Below, piece after piece: positions 8,515 through 16,356 of a stretch of 38,246 bases of DNA. This DNA is from an uncultured Myxococcales bacterium. GTDB taxonomy: Bacteria > Myxococcota_A > Polyangia > Nannocystales > Nannocystaceae. The stretch spans positions 1 through 38,246 of the forward strand of contig CADEGN010000046.1 in assembly GCA_902826865.1 (NCBI GenBank). Reading direction: 5' to 3'. Made by a program: the position numbers and the translations under genes. Position 1 is the first letter of the stretch, and every line of letters starts with the position of its first letter. The notes below the pieces were generated by a model. The model ran no database searches and was not told the origin of the DNA. It worked only from the letters and a program-made list of their open reading frames with translations.

Positions 8515-9585
8515 ATGAGCGAGCTTGTCGCGTTGCACACCCAGGCGCTCGCCGAGCCACTCGCGAGCATGCATTTGCGCCTCCTCGGCCGCGCCCTCGA
8601 AGCGGGTCGGCTGAACAAGGGCTTCCCCGACCGTCGTGCGCTCGCCGGCACGCTCAAGGCACTGGCCGGCGACGCGCACCACGGCCTGTACGAGCAGGTG
8701 TTTGTCGACTCACGAACGGGCCTCCCCAACCTTGCGAGCTTGACGCGCGTGCTTGCCGACCGTGAGGTGGGCGTAGAGACACTGCGTGCGCTTGACGATC
8801 AGGCGGCTCTCGACGAGCGCCGGGGAGAGGCCGAGGTGTTCGAGCGGTTGGCGCGCAAGCGTCGGTACTATGAGCTTCTCAGCACCATGGAGCTCGCGCC
8901 GGTGGATCGGCACCGGGTATGGCTAAGGCGGCACGAGCCGGGACAATCGCGCGCCTCGTTTCGGGTCGAGCTCACCAAGTTGTCCGCCTCGGGCTGCTAT
9001 GTCCATCTTGTGGTCGAACTGACGCAGACGGCGAGTCTATGGGCGCAGACGCTTGTCTCGGTCGACGCGGCCGGCGAGGTTGCCCAGGGTACGGAGGCAC
9101 TGCGCGGCATCGTGTACCGCTTCGCCGATTTCGACGCCGAGACCCTGTTCATCCGCTTGCACGAGCTCGAGGGCGTCAGCGTCGAGCGGGTCCAACGCGG
9201 CGTCATCGGGCCGGCGCTTTGGGCGATTCCGGTCGGCGGCCGCCTGCATCATGTGGCGGAGCCCGGCGACGATGCACTGGCCAGAACATGGTCTGCGTGG
9301 CTGCCAGGAGCCGCTGGCGCGGCTCCGCACCTCGTTGTTGGGTTGGCCAGCGATACGGCCGCCAACGACGTGCGCGAAGAGAGCAGCAACGACCCGCTGA
9401 TGCCTTTGCTGGCCGACAATCTGACGGAGGCTGAGCGTGCCCGCTACAGCATCCTGCGGGCTCGTCATCCGTTCCGCGTCTACAAGGATCGCAAGTTTGT
9501 CGTCACCGGCAGCGCTCGCCCCCTCGTCGAGGGTGTCTGCAGCGCGGCTGGCACCCGCAATCTGATCTACGAGCTCACCTCGTAG
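8515..9585 (+). CDS. Hypothetical protein, partner of the coiled-coil gene
   Basis: 356 residues from the ATG at 8515; a GTG at 8473, overlapping the previous stop by one base, would add 14 residues of less convincing sequence. It is soluble, with no signal peptide or membrane helix. The N-terminal half is helical and rich in Leu, Arg and Ala (for example RALAGTLKALAG). The C-terminal half is strand-rich, with motifs such as SASGCYVHLVVELTQ, IPVGGRLHHV and DRKFVVTGSARPL. I do not recognise a family. The spacing of 41 bp from the coiled-coil gene and the shared strand suggest a two-gene operon, so a complex with that protein is plausible. It ends 17 bp before the convergent DUF2147 gene. Confidence 0.68.
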   Translation: MSELVALHTQALAEPLASMHLRLLGRALEAGRLNKGFPDRRALAGTLKALAGDAHHGLYEQVFVDSRTGLPNLASLTRVLADREVGVETLRALDDQAALDERRGEAEVFERLARKRRYYELLSTMELAPVDRHRVWLRRHEPGQSRASFRVELTKLSASGCYVHLVVELTQTASLWAQTLVSVDAAGEVAQGTEALRGIVYRFADFDAETLFIRLHELEGVSVERVQRGVIGPALWAIPVGGRLHHVAEPGDDALARTWSAWLPGAAGAAPHLVVGLASDTAANDVREESSNDPLMPLLADNLTEAERARYSILRARHPFRVYKDRKFVVTGSARPLVEGVCSAAGTRNLIYELTS

Positions 9586-9602
9586 GCTCGAGCACGCCCG
9601 CT

Positions 9603-10046
9603 TTACTCAGCGCGGCGCCAGGTCTGGGTCCGATAGAACGGGCCCGCGTACCCACGGACGACAAGCTCGTTGCCTTCGAGCCAGAGCTTGGCGCGGTAGG
9701 TCTTGCCCTTCTTGGGGTCGAAGATCTTGCCGCCACTCCATTCGCCGTCGTTCTCCTCGAGGCCCCAGAGGATCACCATGCCGTTGATGGGAGCGCCCTT
9801 GTCCTCGCCTTCGCACGCGTCACACGTCGCGTCGGGATCCTTGAAGAGCTTGACGATGCGGCCGTAGAGCACACCGTCTTTCTCGTAGAGCTTCACTAGG
9901 CTCTTCGCTTCGCCGGTCTCGTCGTCGATCGTCTTCCATACGCCGACGGGGCTCTCGAAGGCATCGGCGTGCTGGGGCTGCGCCAACAACCCGATGCCGA
10001 CAAACGCCGAAACCAGGGCGAACGAGCGGGTGCCTGACATGGTCAT
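9603..10046 (-). CDS. DUF2147 family secreted protein
   Basis: 147 residues. The first ATG (10046) has GGAG 8 nt upstream. A typical Sec signal peptide covers about residues 1-29 and ends PQHADA. The mature part begins FESPVGVWKTIDDETGEAKS and continues with the DUF2147 pattern: LYGRIVKL, a KGAPINGMVILWGL strand, GGKIFDPKKGKTYRAKLWL and a final strand FYRTQTW. This is a small lipocalin-like beta-barrel domain of about 120 residues found in periplasmic proteins. A Cys pair in CDACEG (about 82-87) lies in the usual loop. The function is unknown; some homologues are linked to stress or ligand binding. It lies downstream of the Pro/Ala-rich membrane protein on the same strand with a 63-bp gap. 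Confidence 0.88.
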   Translation of the reverse strand: MTMSGTRSFALVSAFVGIGLLAQPQHADAFESPVGVWKTIDDETGEAKSLVKLYEKDGVLYGRIVKLFKDPDATCDACEGEDKGAPINGMVILWGLEENDGEWSGGKIFDPKKGKTYRAKLWLEGNELVVRGYAGPFYRTQTWRRAE

Positions 10047-10109
10047 CGTCGAAACTCCGTTGGCGTGTTAGTGCGCCGAGGCGCCGCCAGGTTCACGTTC
10101 GGCCGTCGT

Positions 10110-10982
10110 CTACGGGGCCTTGGGGCGGCGGGGCGCGGTCGGTTTCTTGCCCTTGGGCGGGCGTGGTGCCGCGCCGGCGGGACGGACCCTGCCGGCCCCG
10201 GGCCGGGGCGGGAGCACTCCCGCCGTCGGCGTGGGCGTGGGGGCCGCAGCGGCTTCGAGCCCTGGCTTCGCCCCCGCCGGAGCGGTTTCGCCCGGCGCCG
10301 CACCTGCGGGTTGTGCCGGGCCTGCGGTGGCGCCCGGTGGAACGACCGGCAAGCCGCGGGGGCCCGTGCCGGCGCGAGCGCCCTGCATCAGCGCTGCGCG
10401 TATCGCCGCCGGGTCGGGTGGGGGTGCCGGGGCAGCCGGGGCGCTGGCGCCTTCCTTCGTCTCGCGCTTGGTCTGCGCCACCGTGGTCTTCTCCGTCGGC
10501 TTTTCGGCCTCGCCACCGGCGGTCTTCTCGGTGTTCCTCGGCTTGACGGTCCCCTTGCGCGCGACCTTCTCCATCTCGGCAGCGTCGAGGTGCTTCCCCA
10601 GAACCTCCGTAGGATCGCGGCCCTCGTCGCTGACGCGTTGGGCGACCTTCTGCACCACCTCCGGGTTGGCGCGGCTCTGCGCCGACATCTCGGACTTCAC
10701 GAGCTCGAGCAATTCGGGGTTTTCCGTCTCGCTCGCGAGCTTGTCCATCGTGGTGAGCAACCTCGCCATGTCTTCTTTGATCTGATCTTGCTCCCCCTTG
10801 TCGAGGAACGACTGCATGAGGCTGACAAGCGTCGCCAGCACGATGAGCGCCGACAAGGCGTACGCGTATCGCGGTGGCTTTCGCTCGTCGCGCTCCATCC
10901 AAATGCCGAGCACGGCAGCTAGACCGGCGACAAACACCGCCGTGAGCGTCACGAGCAGGCCCGTGTCCATGGTCTCGAACAT
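10110..10982 (-). CDS. Membrane protein with Pro/Ala-rich C-terminal tail
   Basis: 290 residues from the ATG at 10982 (MFETMDTG), chosen because GGACGGAAG lies just upstream and the preceding 16 residues are basic and unlikely. Two hydrophobic helices occupy about residues 8-28 and 39-56 and are followed by a helical acidic region (60-140) with QIKEDMARLLTTMDKLASE and PEVVQKVAQRVSDEGRD. From about residue 150 on, the chain is low-complexity Ala, Pro, Lys and Gly, ending with a very basic tail (PPKGKKPTAPRRPKAP). Such a tail may contact DNA, RNA or polyanions, but that is only inference. I recognise no family. Codon use is consistent with a real gene. The opposite strand is also open for long stretches, a GC-rich artefact. 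Confidence 0.72.
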   Translation of the reverse strand: MFETMDTGLLVTLTAVFVAGLAAVLGIWMERDERKPPRYAYALSALIVLATLVSLMQSFLDKGEQDQIKEDMARLLTTMDKLASETENPELLELVKSEMSAQSRANPEVVQKVAQRVSDEGRDPTEVLGKHLDAAEMEKVARKGTVKPRNTEKTAGGEAEKPTEKTTVAQTKRETKEGASAPAAPAPPPDPAAIRAALMQGARAGTGPRGLPVVPPGATAGPAQPAGAAPGETAPAGAKPGLEAAAAPTPTPTAGVLPPRPGAGRVRPAGAAPRPPKGKKPTAPRRPKAP

Positions 10983-11164
10983 GTTTGTCTTCCGTCCTCT
11001 CTCGCTAGGCCCGAAGCCTCGTCTCGCCACGCTATTCCGCCGCTGGTGCGCCTGTCAAATGCGCGGCCCAGCGTGTTTGCATCAGCTTCAGCGGGGTCGT
11101 GGGCGGCTTGATATCCTCGGGCCTGCGACTCGCCAACAGCGGGACGGACGAGGAGAACTGCGTG

Positions 11165-12112
11165 ATGAGTGCACACGACGAAGCCATCGCGGGATTGAGG
11201 GTCTTGATCGGCATGGCCAAGGCCGATGGCGTGCTGCGCGATGAGGAGCGTGTGGTGCTCGAGCAGGCATTCCACGACGTGCAGCTGCCGGATGGTGTCG
11301 ATTTACAGTGGCTGCTTGACGAGCCAGTCGACCTCGACTCAGTCCTAAAGCAACTGACGAGCGAGCACGCGCGAGCGCACGCCTACGCGGCTGCCTATGC
11401 CCTAGCGTGCGCCGACGGCGACTGTTCGACCGCCGAGCGCGATCTACTGATCCGAGTGCGCGATACCCTGGGCATCGACCCCACACACGACGAGCATCTC
11501 TCACGGCTGTTCCTGCCGCCTCATCAACAACGCGGCACGTCCCAGACGCCCACACTGGACGCCATGGCGCGGCAGGCTCGCATCGATGCCGAGACACGCA
11601 AGTGCGCGATCGTGTCCGCGCTCCTCGGCGCGTTCCCGCTACCGGGGGTCGCCATCGCGACCGATCTGCTGGTGGTAACGCTGCAGGTCGGCCTTGCCCG
11701 CGATATCGGCAAGCTGTGGGGATCGGAGTTGGACCACGGTGAGGCCAAGGCCATCCTCGCCGGATTCGGCGTCGGGACCGGGGCTCGAATCGCTGTCTCC
11801 AATCTCCTCAAGCTGTTGCCGTATTGGGGTATCGCATTCGGAGCCGCATCGGCGTATGCGTCGTCGTATGCGGTTGGCCGCGTGATGAACGCCTACTTCG
11901 AGGAGGGCCGAGGGTTGTCTCCCGAGGAGCTCACCCGGCGGTTCAAGGAAGCGCATAGCCAGGGCAAGCAGGCGTATGCCTCCGACAAGGAGCACGTCGA
12001 ACGCCGGACGCAGGACCACGGGGCCGAGATCGCCGCTTTGCAGGGGCAGCTGTCGACTGGGAAGATCACGCACGCGGAGTTCGAACAGCGCATGGCGGCG
12101 CTGGTGCACTAA
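11165..12112 (+). CDS. TerB-like / DUF697 / SHOCT-like domain protein
   Basis: 315 residues from the ATG at 11165 with AGGAG 9 nt upstream. Residues 1-120 are a TerB-like helical domain with the characteristic MAKADGVLRDEE and CADGDCSTAERDLL acidic helices; TerB domains bind metal and occur in tellurite-resistance and membrane-stress systems. Residues about 145-240 contain DUF697 features: GAFPLPGVAIATDLL, a Gln/Leu helix and a Gly/Ala-rich hydrophobic hairpin (PYWGIAFGAASAYASSYAVG) likely to meet the membrane. The C-terminus (about 285-313) reads L-x-G-Q-L-S-T-G-KITHAEFEQRM, like a SHOCT helix pair. The domain order suggests a cytoplasmic stress sensor tethered to the inner membrane. The gene stands alone on its strand, convergent with the transferase gene downstream. 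Confidence 0.8.
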   Translation: MSAHDEAIAGLRVLIGMAKADGVLRDEERVVLEQAFHDVQLPDGVDLQWLLDEPVDLDSVLKQLTSEHARAHAYAAAYALACADGDCSTAERDLLIRVRDTLGIDPTHDEHLSRLFLPPHQQRGTSQTPTLDAMARQARIDAETRKCAIVSALLGAFPLPGVAIATDLLVVTLQVGLARDIGKLWGSELDHGEAKAILAGFGVGTGARIAVSNLLKLLPYWGIAFGAASAYASSYAVGRVMNAYFEEGRGLSPEELTRRFKEAHSQGKQAYASDKEHVERRTQDHGAEIAALQGQLSTGKITHAEFEQRMAALVH

Positions 12113-12256
12113 GCAGGGCGCCATACGCGAGCCCGGCGCGTTGCGCCCGCGCCCCCTGCTCGGACTCCGCCGCGCACCGACCACCGGGCGGTTTTTCGCG
12201 AGGTCCAACCACTTGACCGCGCTCGGCCTGCGCGAGGTAGACGACGGGGCAGCATG

Positions 12257-13813
12257 TCAGTACCCCTCCGCTCCACCGTCGTGGCCGACGAGTGCCGCGA
12301 CAGCTCCTCGCCATGACCCGTCAGGTTGGCGCGCGAGCACAACGCCGTGTCCAGTATCGATCTCCCCGGTCTGCACGAACTCCAGACCGCGCCCGTGCAG
12401 CGTCGTGACGATCGCGGGATCGTAGGCCGGGTCGAGCCACGGTCGCGTTGGATCGGTTTCAGACTCGTCATCGGTCCAGGCCATCATTCCGAACCGGGGT
12501 CGTCCCGTCGCTTCCGCAGGCGAGAGCCGGTGGGCGATCGCGTTGACGACGAATTGCAGGCCTGCCTCGAGGAGCGACGCGTGGAACGTCCCGGCGGCGG
12601 GGGACACCTGCCCACGTTGGAGGCCGAGATGCGCGCACAGGCCGCTCAGCCTCCTCTCTCCAGGGGCGGTGGCGAACTCGGTTGCGGTCCCTGCGTTCGT
12701 GAGCGGCACGCCCTCGACGAAGAGGCCGTCGCCCCATGGATCCGACGCGATGGTGTGGGTGCCCGCGACGGCATTTCCCAACTTGTCGACGACGATCAGG
12801 TGATAGCTGTGATGGCCAGCCGGCCCGCGCGGCCGAGGGTGTGCTCGCTGCGCGCGGTGCCACAGCTCTCGCGCATAGTCCGCTGCCAACTTTGATCGCA
12901 CCCATTGCGCATCATCGAGGCGACGAAAGTTGAACAGCCATTCTTCGGCCGCGACTTCCTGGGAAACTCTGACCATGACTTCGAGGGTATCTGCCGACGC
13001 TGTCGCGTGAGGCCGCGCTTGCAGGTCCGCGGGCTCGAGAGCTCTCAGCGCGACGAAGTTTGACAGACCCCCGAATGTGCGCCCGCCGAACGTATGGAGG
13101 TCGTACTCACGATAGTGCAGGGTTCGCGGCGGAATCCAGTTGGCTCGGTACTTGGTGAGGTCCTCCGAGGTGATCAGACCGCCCTGCGCTCTCACGGCCG
13201 CGACCATCGCATCGCCCCACGCACCACCGTAGACGTAGCTCGTTCCGTGGGCGGCAAGCTGGGCAAGGAAACGTGCGACTTCCGGCTGCCGCAACTCGAC
13301 GCCTGGCTGCACGGGTCCGTCGTTGTGCAGCAGAGTCGACCGCGCGTACGCGCTCGGTTCCAGGACGTGCCGCCGGCTCTCCACGATGGCCGCGTAGGCG
13401 TCGTTGATCACGAGGCCACGCTCTGCCACCTCGATAGCGGGTCCTACGGCCTCCGTCAGAGTGATGGACCCATAGCGCTGCAGGAGGGCATCAAGACCTG
13501 CGACGATTCCCGGGACCAGCGCGGCGCGCCCACACGGGGCGCCGGGGGACCACGCGCCGGCCGCATCGCGAGGATCGTTGAAGTCTGCGTCCAAGTGATG
13601 GACGGTCTCTTCGTTCGCGTCGAACACGAGTGCGGCCAGTGACCCGGCCAAGCTGGTGGTGCCAGGGGCCGAAACGCACTCGACGAACGTCGCGACGACG
13701 AACGCGTCGAACGCGTTTCCCCCGGCGCGCAAGGTCTGCAGGGCATGCCTGCGGGCGGTCGGGTTGTACGAGCCGACGATACCGTTGCGCCATCTATCCG
13801 CCTCGGTCGGCAT
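12257..13813 (-). CDS. Gamma-glutamyltransferase-family (Ntn hydrolase) protein with Ser at the nucleophile position
   Basis: 518 residues from the ATG at 13813. The GGT layout is clear: ALQTLRAGGNAFDAFVVATF (25-44), an ALVPGIVAGLDALLQRYG segment (98-115), EAVGPAIEVAERG (121-133), LTKYRANW (219-226) and the small-subunit start SYHLIVVDKLGNAVAGTHT (336-354), where canonical enzymes have a TTHxSVVDxxGNAV pattern. The Thr that is both autocleavage site and nucleophile is Ser336 here, and the residue after it is Tyr. The final region has SPAEATGRPRFG and TGEIDTGHGVV, as expected. No signal peptide is evident, unlike periplasmic GGTs, so it may be cytosolic. GGTs transfer or hydrolyse gamma-glutamyl groups (glutathione, cephalosporins or capsule); this one's substrate is unknown. 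It could be a weak or specialised enzyme. Confidence 0.87.
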   Translation of the reverse strand: MPTEADRWRNGIVGSYNPTARRHALQTLRAGGNAFDAFVVATFVECVSAPGTTSLAGSLAALVFDANEETVHHLDADFNDPRDAAGAWSPGAPCGRAALVPGIVAGLDALLQRYGSITLTEAVGPAIEVAERGLVINDAYAAIVESRRHVLEPSAYARSTLLHNDGPVQPGVELRQPEVARFLAQLAAHGTSYVYGGAWGDAMVAAVRAQGGLITSEDLTKYRANWIPPRTLHYREYDLHTFGGRTFGGLSNFVALRALEPADLQARPHATASADTLEVMVRVSQEVAAEEWLFNFRRLDDAQWVRSKLAADYARELWHRAQRAHPRPRGPAGHHSYHLIVVDKLGNAVAGTHTIASDPWGDGLFVEGVPLTNAGTATEFATAPGERRLSGLCAHLGLQRGQVSPAAGTFHASLLEAGLQFVVNAIAHRLSPAEATGRPRFGMMAWTDDESETDPTRPWLDPAYDPAIVTTLHGRGLEFVQTGEIDTGHGVVLARQPDGSWRGAVAALVGHDGGAEGY

Positions 13814-14129
13814 TAGCGATCCGCGACGGATGATACACGACTGAACCGCGCGTGGCCTCGTAGCAGCTGCGACGCTGCCAGGCGACGTTCGAGTGCCGCG
13901 AGCAGCGGCTCCTGTCCGGGCCCGGCGACGAATAGTTGGAGCCGGCGTAAACGGCCGCCAAACTCCCGATGCATAGCGCAGGATACCGACGCTGTCGCGC
14001 GCGTCTATGTGGTAGATGCGCTCAAGCGATGGGAACCGCGCGTCGCCGTGACTTCGGTAAAGGTGACCCGCGAACGGGAGCAAGCCGAGAAGCCCCCCGT
14101 TCGTCTTCGCCACAACGTGGAACAGGTAA
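13814..14129 (-). other. Intergenic stretch containing a coding-like fragment
   Basis: 316 bp between the DUF418 gene and the GGT-like gene. On the minus strand, about 13950-14130 reads in the GGT frame without a stop and with mostly G/C third positions (it includes LLGLLPFAGHLYRS and LERIYHIDARDSVGIL). About 13814-13940 turns into Arg/Thr/Ala-rich sequence that does not look coding. There is no convincing start or Shine-Dalgarno sequence for a fused product. I read it as the remnant of a displaced or truncated gene, or an unrecognised small gene; I cannot name a family. Confidence 0.35.
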
Positions 14130-15218
14130 TCAGGACGTAGCAGAGACCGGCCTTCTCGCTATCCACCGTACAACCCGTTCCAACGGCCCTTGGCCACCAC
14201 GGCTAACAACCCTGTGAGCCACAAATACGGCACCTGAGGAGAAGAGCCCCGTGAACAAGGCCGCGATCCAAGAAGGCGCCCGTCCTTCGGCAAAGAAGAG
14301 CAACAAGACCAAACCTACCGCGACGTGCGAGAAGTACACGGTGAGCGCGAGGCGTCCAAGACTTCTGACTGGCTCAAGCCACGTCACGGATCTTGGATAG
14401 CGATCCAACAGTAGGCCGGCTCCAATCAATGACACGGCCACACCCGTTGCGAAAGCCATATACAGTGGTCCCGGCGGAATGCTCTCGATCCCCCACAGCG
14501 CCTTAAGATCAGGATCTGCCGTGCGCTGCTGTGCCCAGCGTGAAAGCACCGCAGCGAGGACAGACAGCCCAGCTCCTCCCGCAAGGGCATGGGGAGCTCG
14601 ACGGGCAAGATCTACGCCCCTGCCAATAGCAATGCCCACCCAAAGAAATGCGATCCACGGAAGAACCGGGTGGAATCCATTGAAGAGGATCCGGCGCGCA
14701 TGCCCAGTCACTGTGGTGTCGTGATACGTCAGCGTTCGAAAATTCCAGCCAGCCTCATAGTCAAGAACGCCAAGTAGGATTACGAATCCAATGACCGCGA
14801 CCACACCAAGCGAGAACATCGACAGCGGTCGCCGCACGTGGAGTACGGGCCACGATAGGAGCATCATTACGCCATAGAGATGGATGATATCCGGCGGCCA
14901 TACCAGAAAGTGCACGGTCCCGAGGGCTACGAGCGCCAAGGCTCGTCGCACGAGTTCGGCGTGGAGAGCACGCTGCCTTAACAGGTCCTTTTCCGAAGAC
15001 CGAAGTCGAAGTCCGATACCGACGCCTGCCAGAACAACAAACGTCGCTGACGCATCGCCGGCAGGGACAGAAAGGAGCTTCGCCCAGACGTCTTGCGTGG
15101 CGGACTTGAGAGCTTCTCCGGACAGGAGCAGGCCGAAGTTGACGGCGACCATGCCAATAACTGCGAGGCCACGCGCGAGATCTAGCCCTCCGAGCCTGCG
15201 GCCGTTCGAACCCGACAT
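14130..15218 (-). CDS. DUF418/DUF1624-type polytopic membrane protein
   Basis: 362 residues from the ATG at 15218. The N-terminus RLGGLDLARGLAVIGMVAVNF is the signature of the DUF1624/DUF418 acyltransferase-like membrane family (related in fold to heparan-alpha-glucosaminide N-acetyltransferase and acyltransferase 3). About ten hydrophobic helices follow. The C-terminal half contains LGRLALTVYFSHVAVGLVLL and ends with the DUF418 pattern GGQGPLERVVRWI. A family length of 350-420 residues fits. Members are thought to be cell-envelope acyltransferases, but the substrate here is not predictable. Its GC third-position signal is a little lower than that of neighbouring genes, with several A/T-ending codons, which could hint at horizontal gain. 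No good Shine-Dalgarno sequence is seen. It is the upstream gene of the GGT-side minus-strand block. Confidence 0.85.
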   Translation of the reverse strand: MSGSNGRRLGGLDLARGLAVIGMVAVNFGLLLSGEALKSATQDVWAKLLSVPAGDASATFVVLAGVGIGLRLRSSEKDLLRQRALHAELVRRALALVALGTVHFLVWPPDIIHLYGVMMLLSWPVLHVRRPLSMFSLGVVAVIGFVILLGVLDYEAGWNFRTLTYHDTTVTGHARRILFNGFHPVLPWIAFLWVGIAIGRGVDLARRAPHALAGGAGLSVLAAVLSRWAQQRTADPDLKALWGIESIPPGPLYMAFATGVAVSLIGAGLLLDRYPRSVTWLEPVRSLGRLALTVYFSHVAVGLVLLLFFAEGRAPSWIAALFTGLFSSGAVFVAHRVVSRGGQGPLERVVRWIARRPVSATS

Positions 15219-15318
15219 GGGCGGGAGTTTACGGAAACTCCTGCCTGCTCACACCAACCGTGTTGCTTCATGCAGGGTCGATGCGTCGATCGACCCGGCT
15301 AGAGGTTTCTTCGGAGAG

Positions 15319-15344
15319 TGGAGTTGCCCCGGCAAAACCGGTCA
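15319..15344. repeat. IS3-family terminal inverted-repeat-like end
   Basis: 26 bp starting TGGAGTTGCCCC and ending CCGGTCA, directly after the transposase-remnant stop codon. IS3-family ends commonly begin TGGA and contain a GCCCC block. No matching opposite end was found in the window, so only one end of the element survives. Confidence 0.4.
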
Positions 15345-15347
15345 CGT

Positions 15348-15467
15348 TCAGCTCGCGTGAAGGCGGCGGAATTGCCACGGTGAGAGCATGCTGAGCCCCC
15401 GGTGTGGGTGATTTTTATTGTAGTCGTCGAACCAGGCTTGGACCTGTGCGATGACGGTGGAAGCATC
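15348..15467 (-). pseudogene. IS3-family transposase (OrfB, integrase core) C-terminal remnant
   Basis: About 39 residues plus a stop encode only the extreme C-terminus of an IS3-type DDE integrase. The diagnostic string is AWFDDYNKNHPHRGLSMLSP followed by QFRR, and the preceding DASTVIAQV also fits. Intact OrfB proteins are about 270-300 residues. The frame upstream (15468-15548) is Pro/Ala-rich non-transposase sequence, so the catalytic part has been lost by deletion. A possible right end of the element lies 4 bp beyond the stop. It marks a past insertion beside the decayed region that follows. The family call is firm and the fragment cannot be active. Confidence 0.82.
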
Positions 15468-15568
15468 GCGAAGGTCGCCGGCGGCGGGTGATGGGGGCGC
15501 TGCGGGCTGCGGCGGCACCCGAAGCGCCGGCCGCTCCGGCCGAAACACCCACCCCTTAGGCCAGCGCG

Positions 15569-16095
15569 TCAGCGGCTTTCCGAATCGCGGAGTCGTGCCG
15601 CCAGCCGAGCGAGGATGTCTTCGATCTCTAAGCTGTCCGCCCCGTGCCGATCGGTGATCTCGACGATCCGTACGTCGCCCTCCTGCTCGGCGAACTCGAT
15701 GCCGCGCCGATGGTAGGCGAGCCCAGTCCGCCGGGTGGGCGGACTCGTACGCGCTGCATTCGGCTTCGCTGAGGAAGCAACGCGGTACGCCGAAGCCGAG
15801 GCGGGTGCCAAGTTCGTCGTTCCGGTTCCGGTCTCGGGGCAGGATTCTTCGCGTTCGAATTCACAGAGAGTTGCGGCACGACCGCAGCCGTTCCCACGGG
15901 GTGCCCTCCGGACTCCCAGCGTGCGAGCCCTCCGCGCTGTCACCCCCTCCCTCGTTGTCGCAGTTCGACGAGTAGTACGACTCGTCATCGTTCTCCCTCT
16001 CGATCTCCTCGCACCAATGCGACTTGGTGCTGCACGCGGGTCTCGTGGTAGGCGGCCTCGCCCGGGGACGCAAATCGTCGGGCCTAGCCACACAC
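15569..16095 (-). pseudogene. Multiply frameshifted unknown gene (candidate pseudogene)
   Basis: On the minus strand the strongly coding-like sequence jumps between two frames. First comes a segment with CEEIERENDDESYYSSNCDN (about 16015-15955), then CEFEREESCPETGTG in another frame (about 15870-15830), then RCFLSEAECSAYESAHPADW back in the first frame (about 15800-15735), then RRGIEFAEQEGDVRIVEITD through a stop at 15569. Each piece has G/C third positions and protein-like composition, and none is complete. Paired cysteines (CF...EC) resemble unnamed myxobacterial lipoproteins, but I do not recognise a family. Three frame changes in 500 bp beside an IS3 remnant argue for decay; assembly errors are an alternative. 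Confidence 0.4.
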
Positions 16096-16307
16096 CCAAG
16101 GCCGAAGATTTGGTCGAACGGCTGGCCGAATGGGCGGTCGAACGCCAGTCCCGTCGCGATTCCCTCGCCCCGGGTCGCGGGCAGCTGGGCCTGCGCGAAC
16201 CCAAGTCGTTCGTTGGCGGGTGAGGGGCCGTGGAACGCGATCGAGAAGTCCCTGGTCGAGTCATCGGGCGATCCCGGTCAGGGCCAGCAGGGGCAGCGCC
16301 AGGGCTG

Positions 16308-16325
16308 GCCGAGGCAAGCCTCGGC
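16308..16325. promoter_or_regulatory. Perfect inverted repeat upstream of the ECF sigma gene
   Basis: GCCGAGGCAAGCCTCGGC is an 8-bp perfect inverted repeat with a 2-nt centre, 31 bp before the sigma-factor start. It could be an operator, or a hairpin ending transcription that comes from the left. A TAGAAT box at 16344-16349 sits so close to the ATG (16357) that, if used as a -10 element, it would give a leaderless or nearly leaderless transcript. This is inference from sequence only. Confidence 0.35.
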
Positions 16326-16356
16326 GGGTTGGGATCGACCGGGTAGAATCGCGGCC

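Noticed and set aside
10065..10922. Plus-strand open frames across the Pro/Ala-rich membrane protein
   Set aside because: Explained by low-complexity GC-rich coding sequence on the minus strand, which has a good start and two membrane helices.
12113..12256. GGGCGG followed by TTTTT (about 12187-12197) as a terminator
   Set aside because: No complementary left arm of useful length is present.
12257..14113. A single 618-residue GGT-like protein starting at 14113
   Set aside because: The 100 extra residues include an Arg/Thr/Ala-rich stretch with no domain. GGT homology begins just after ATG 13813.
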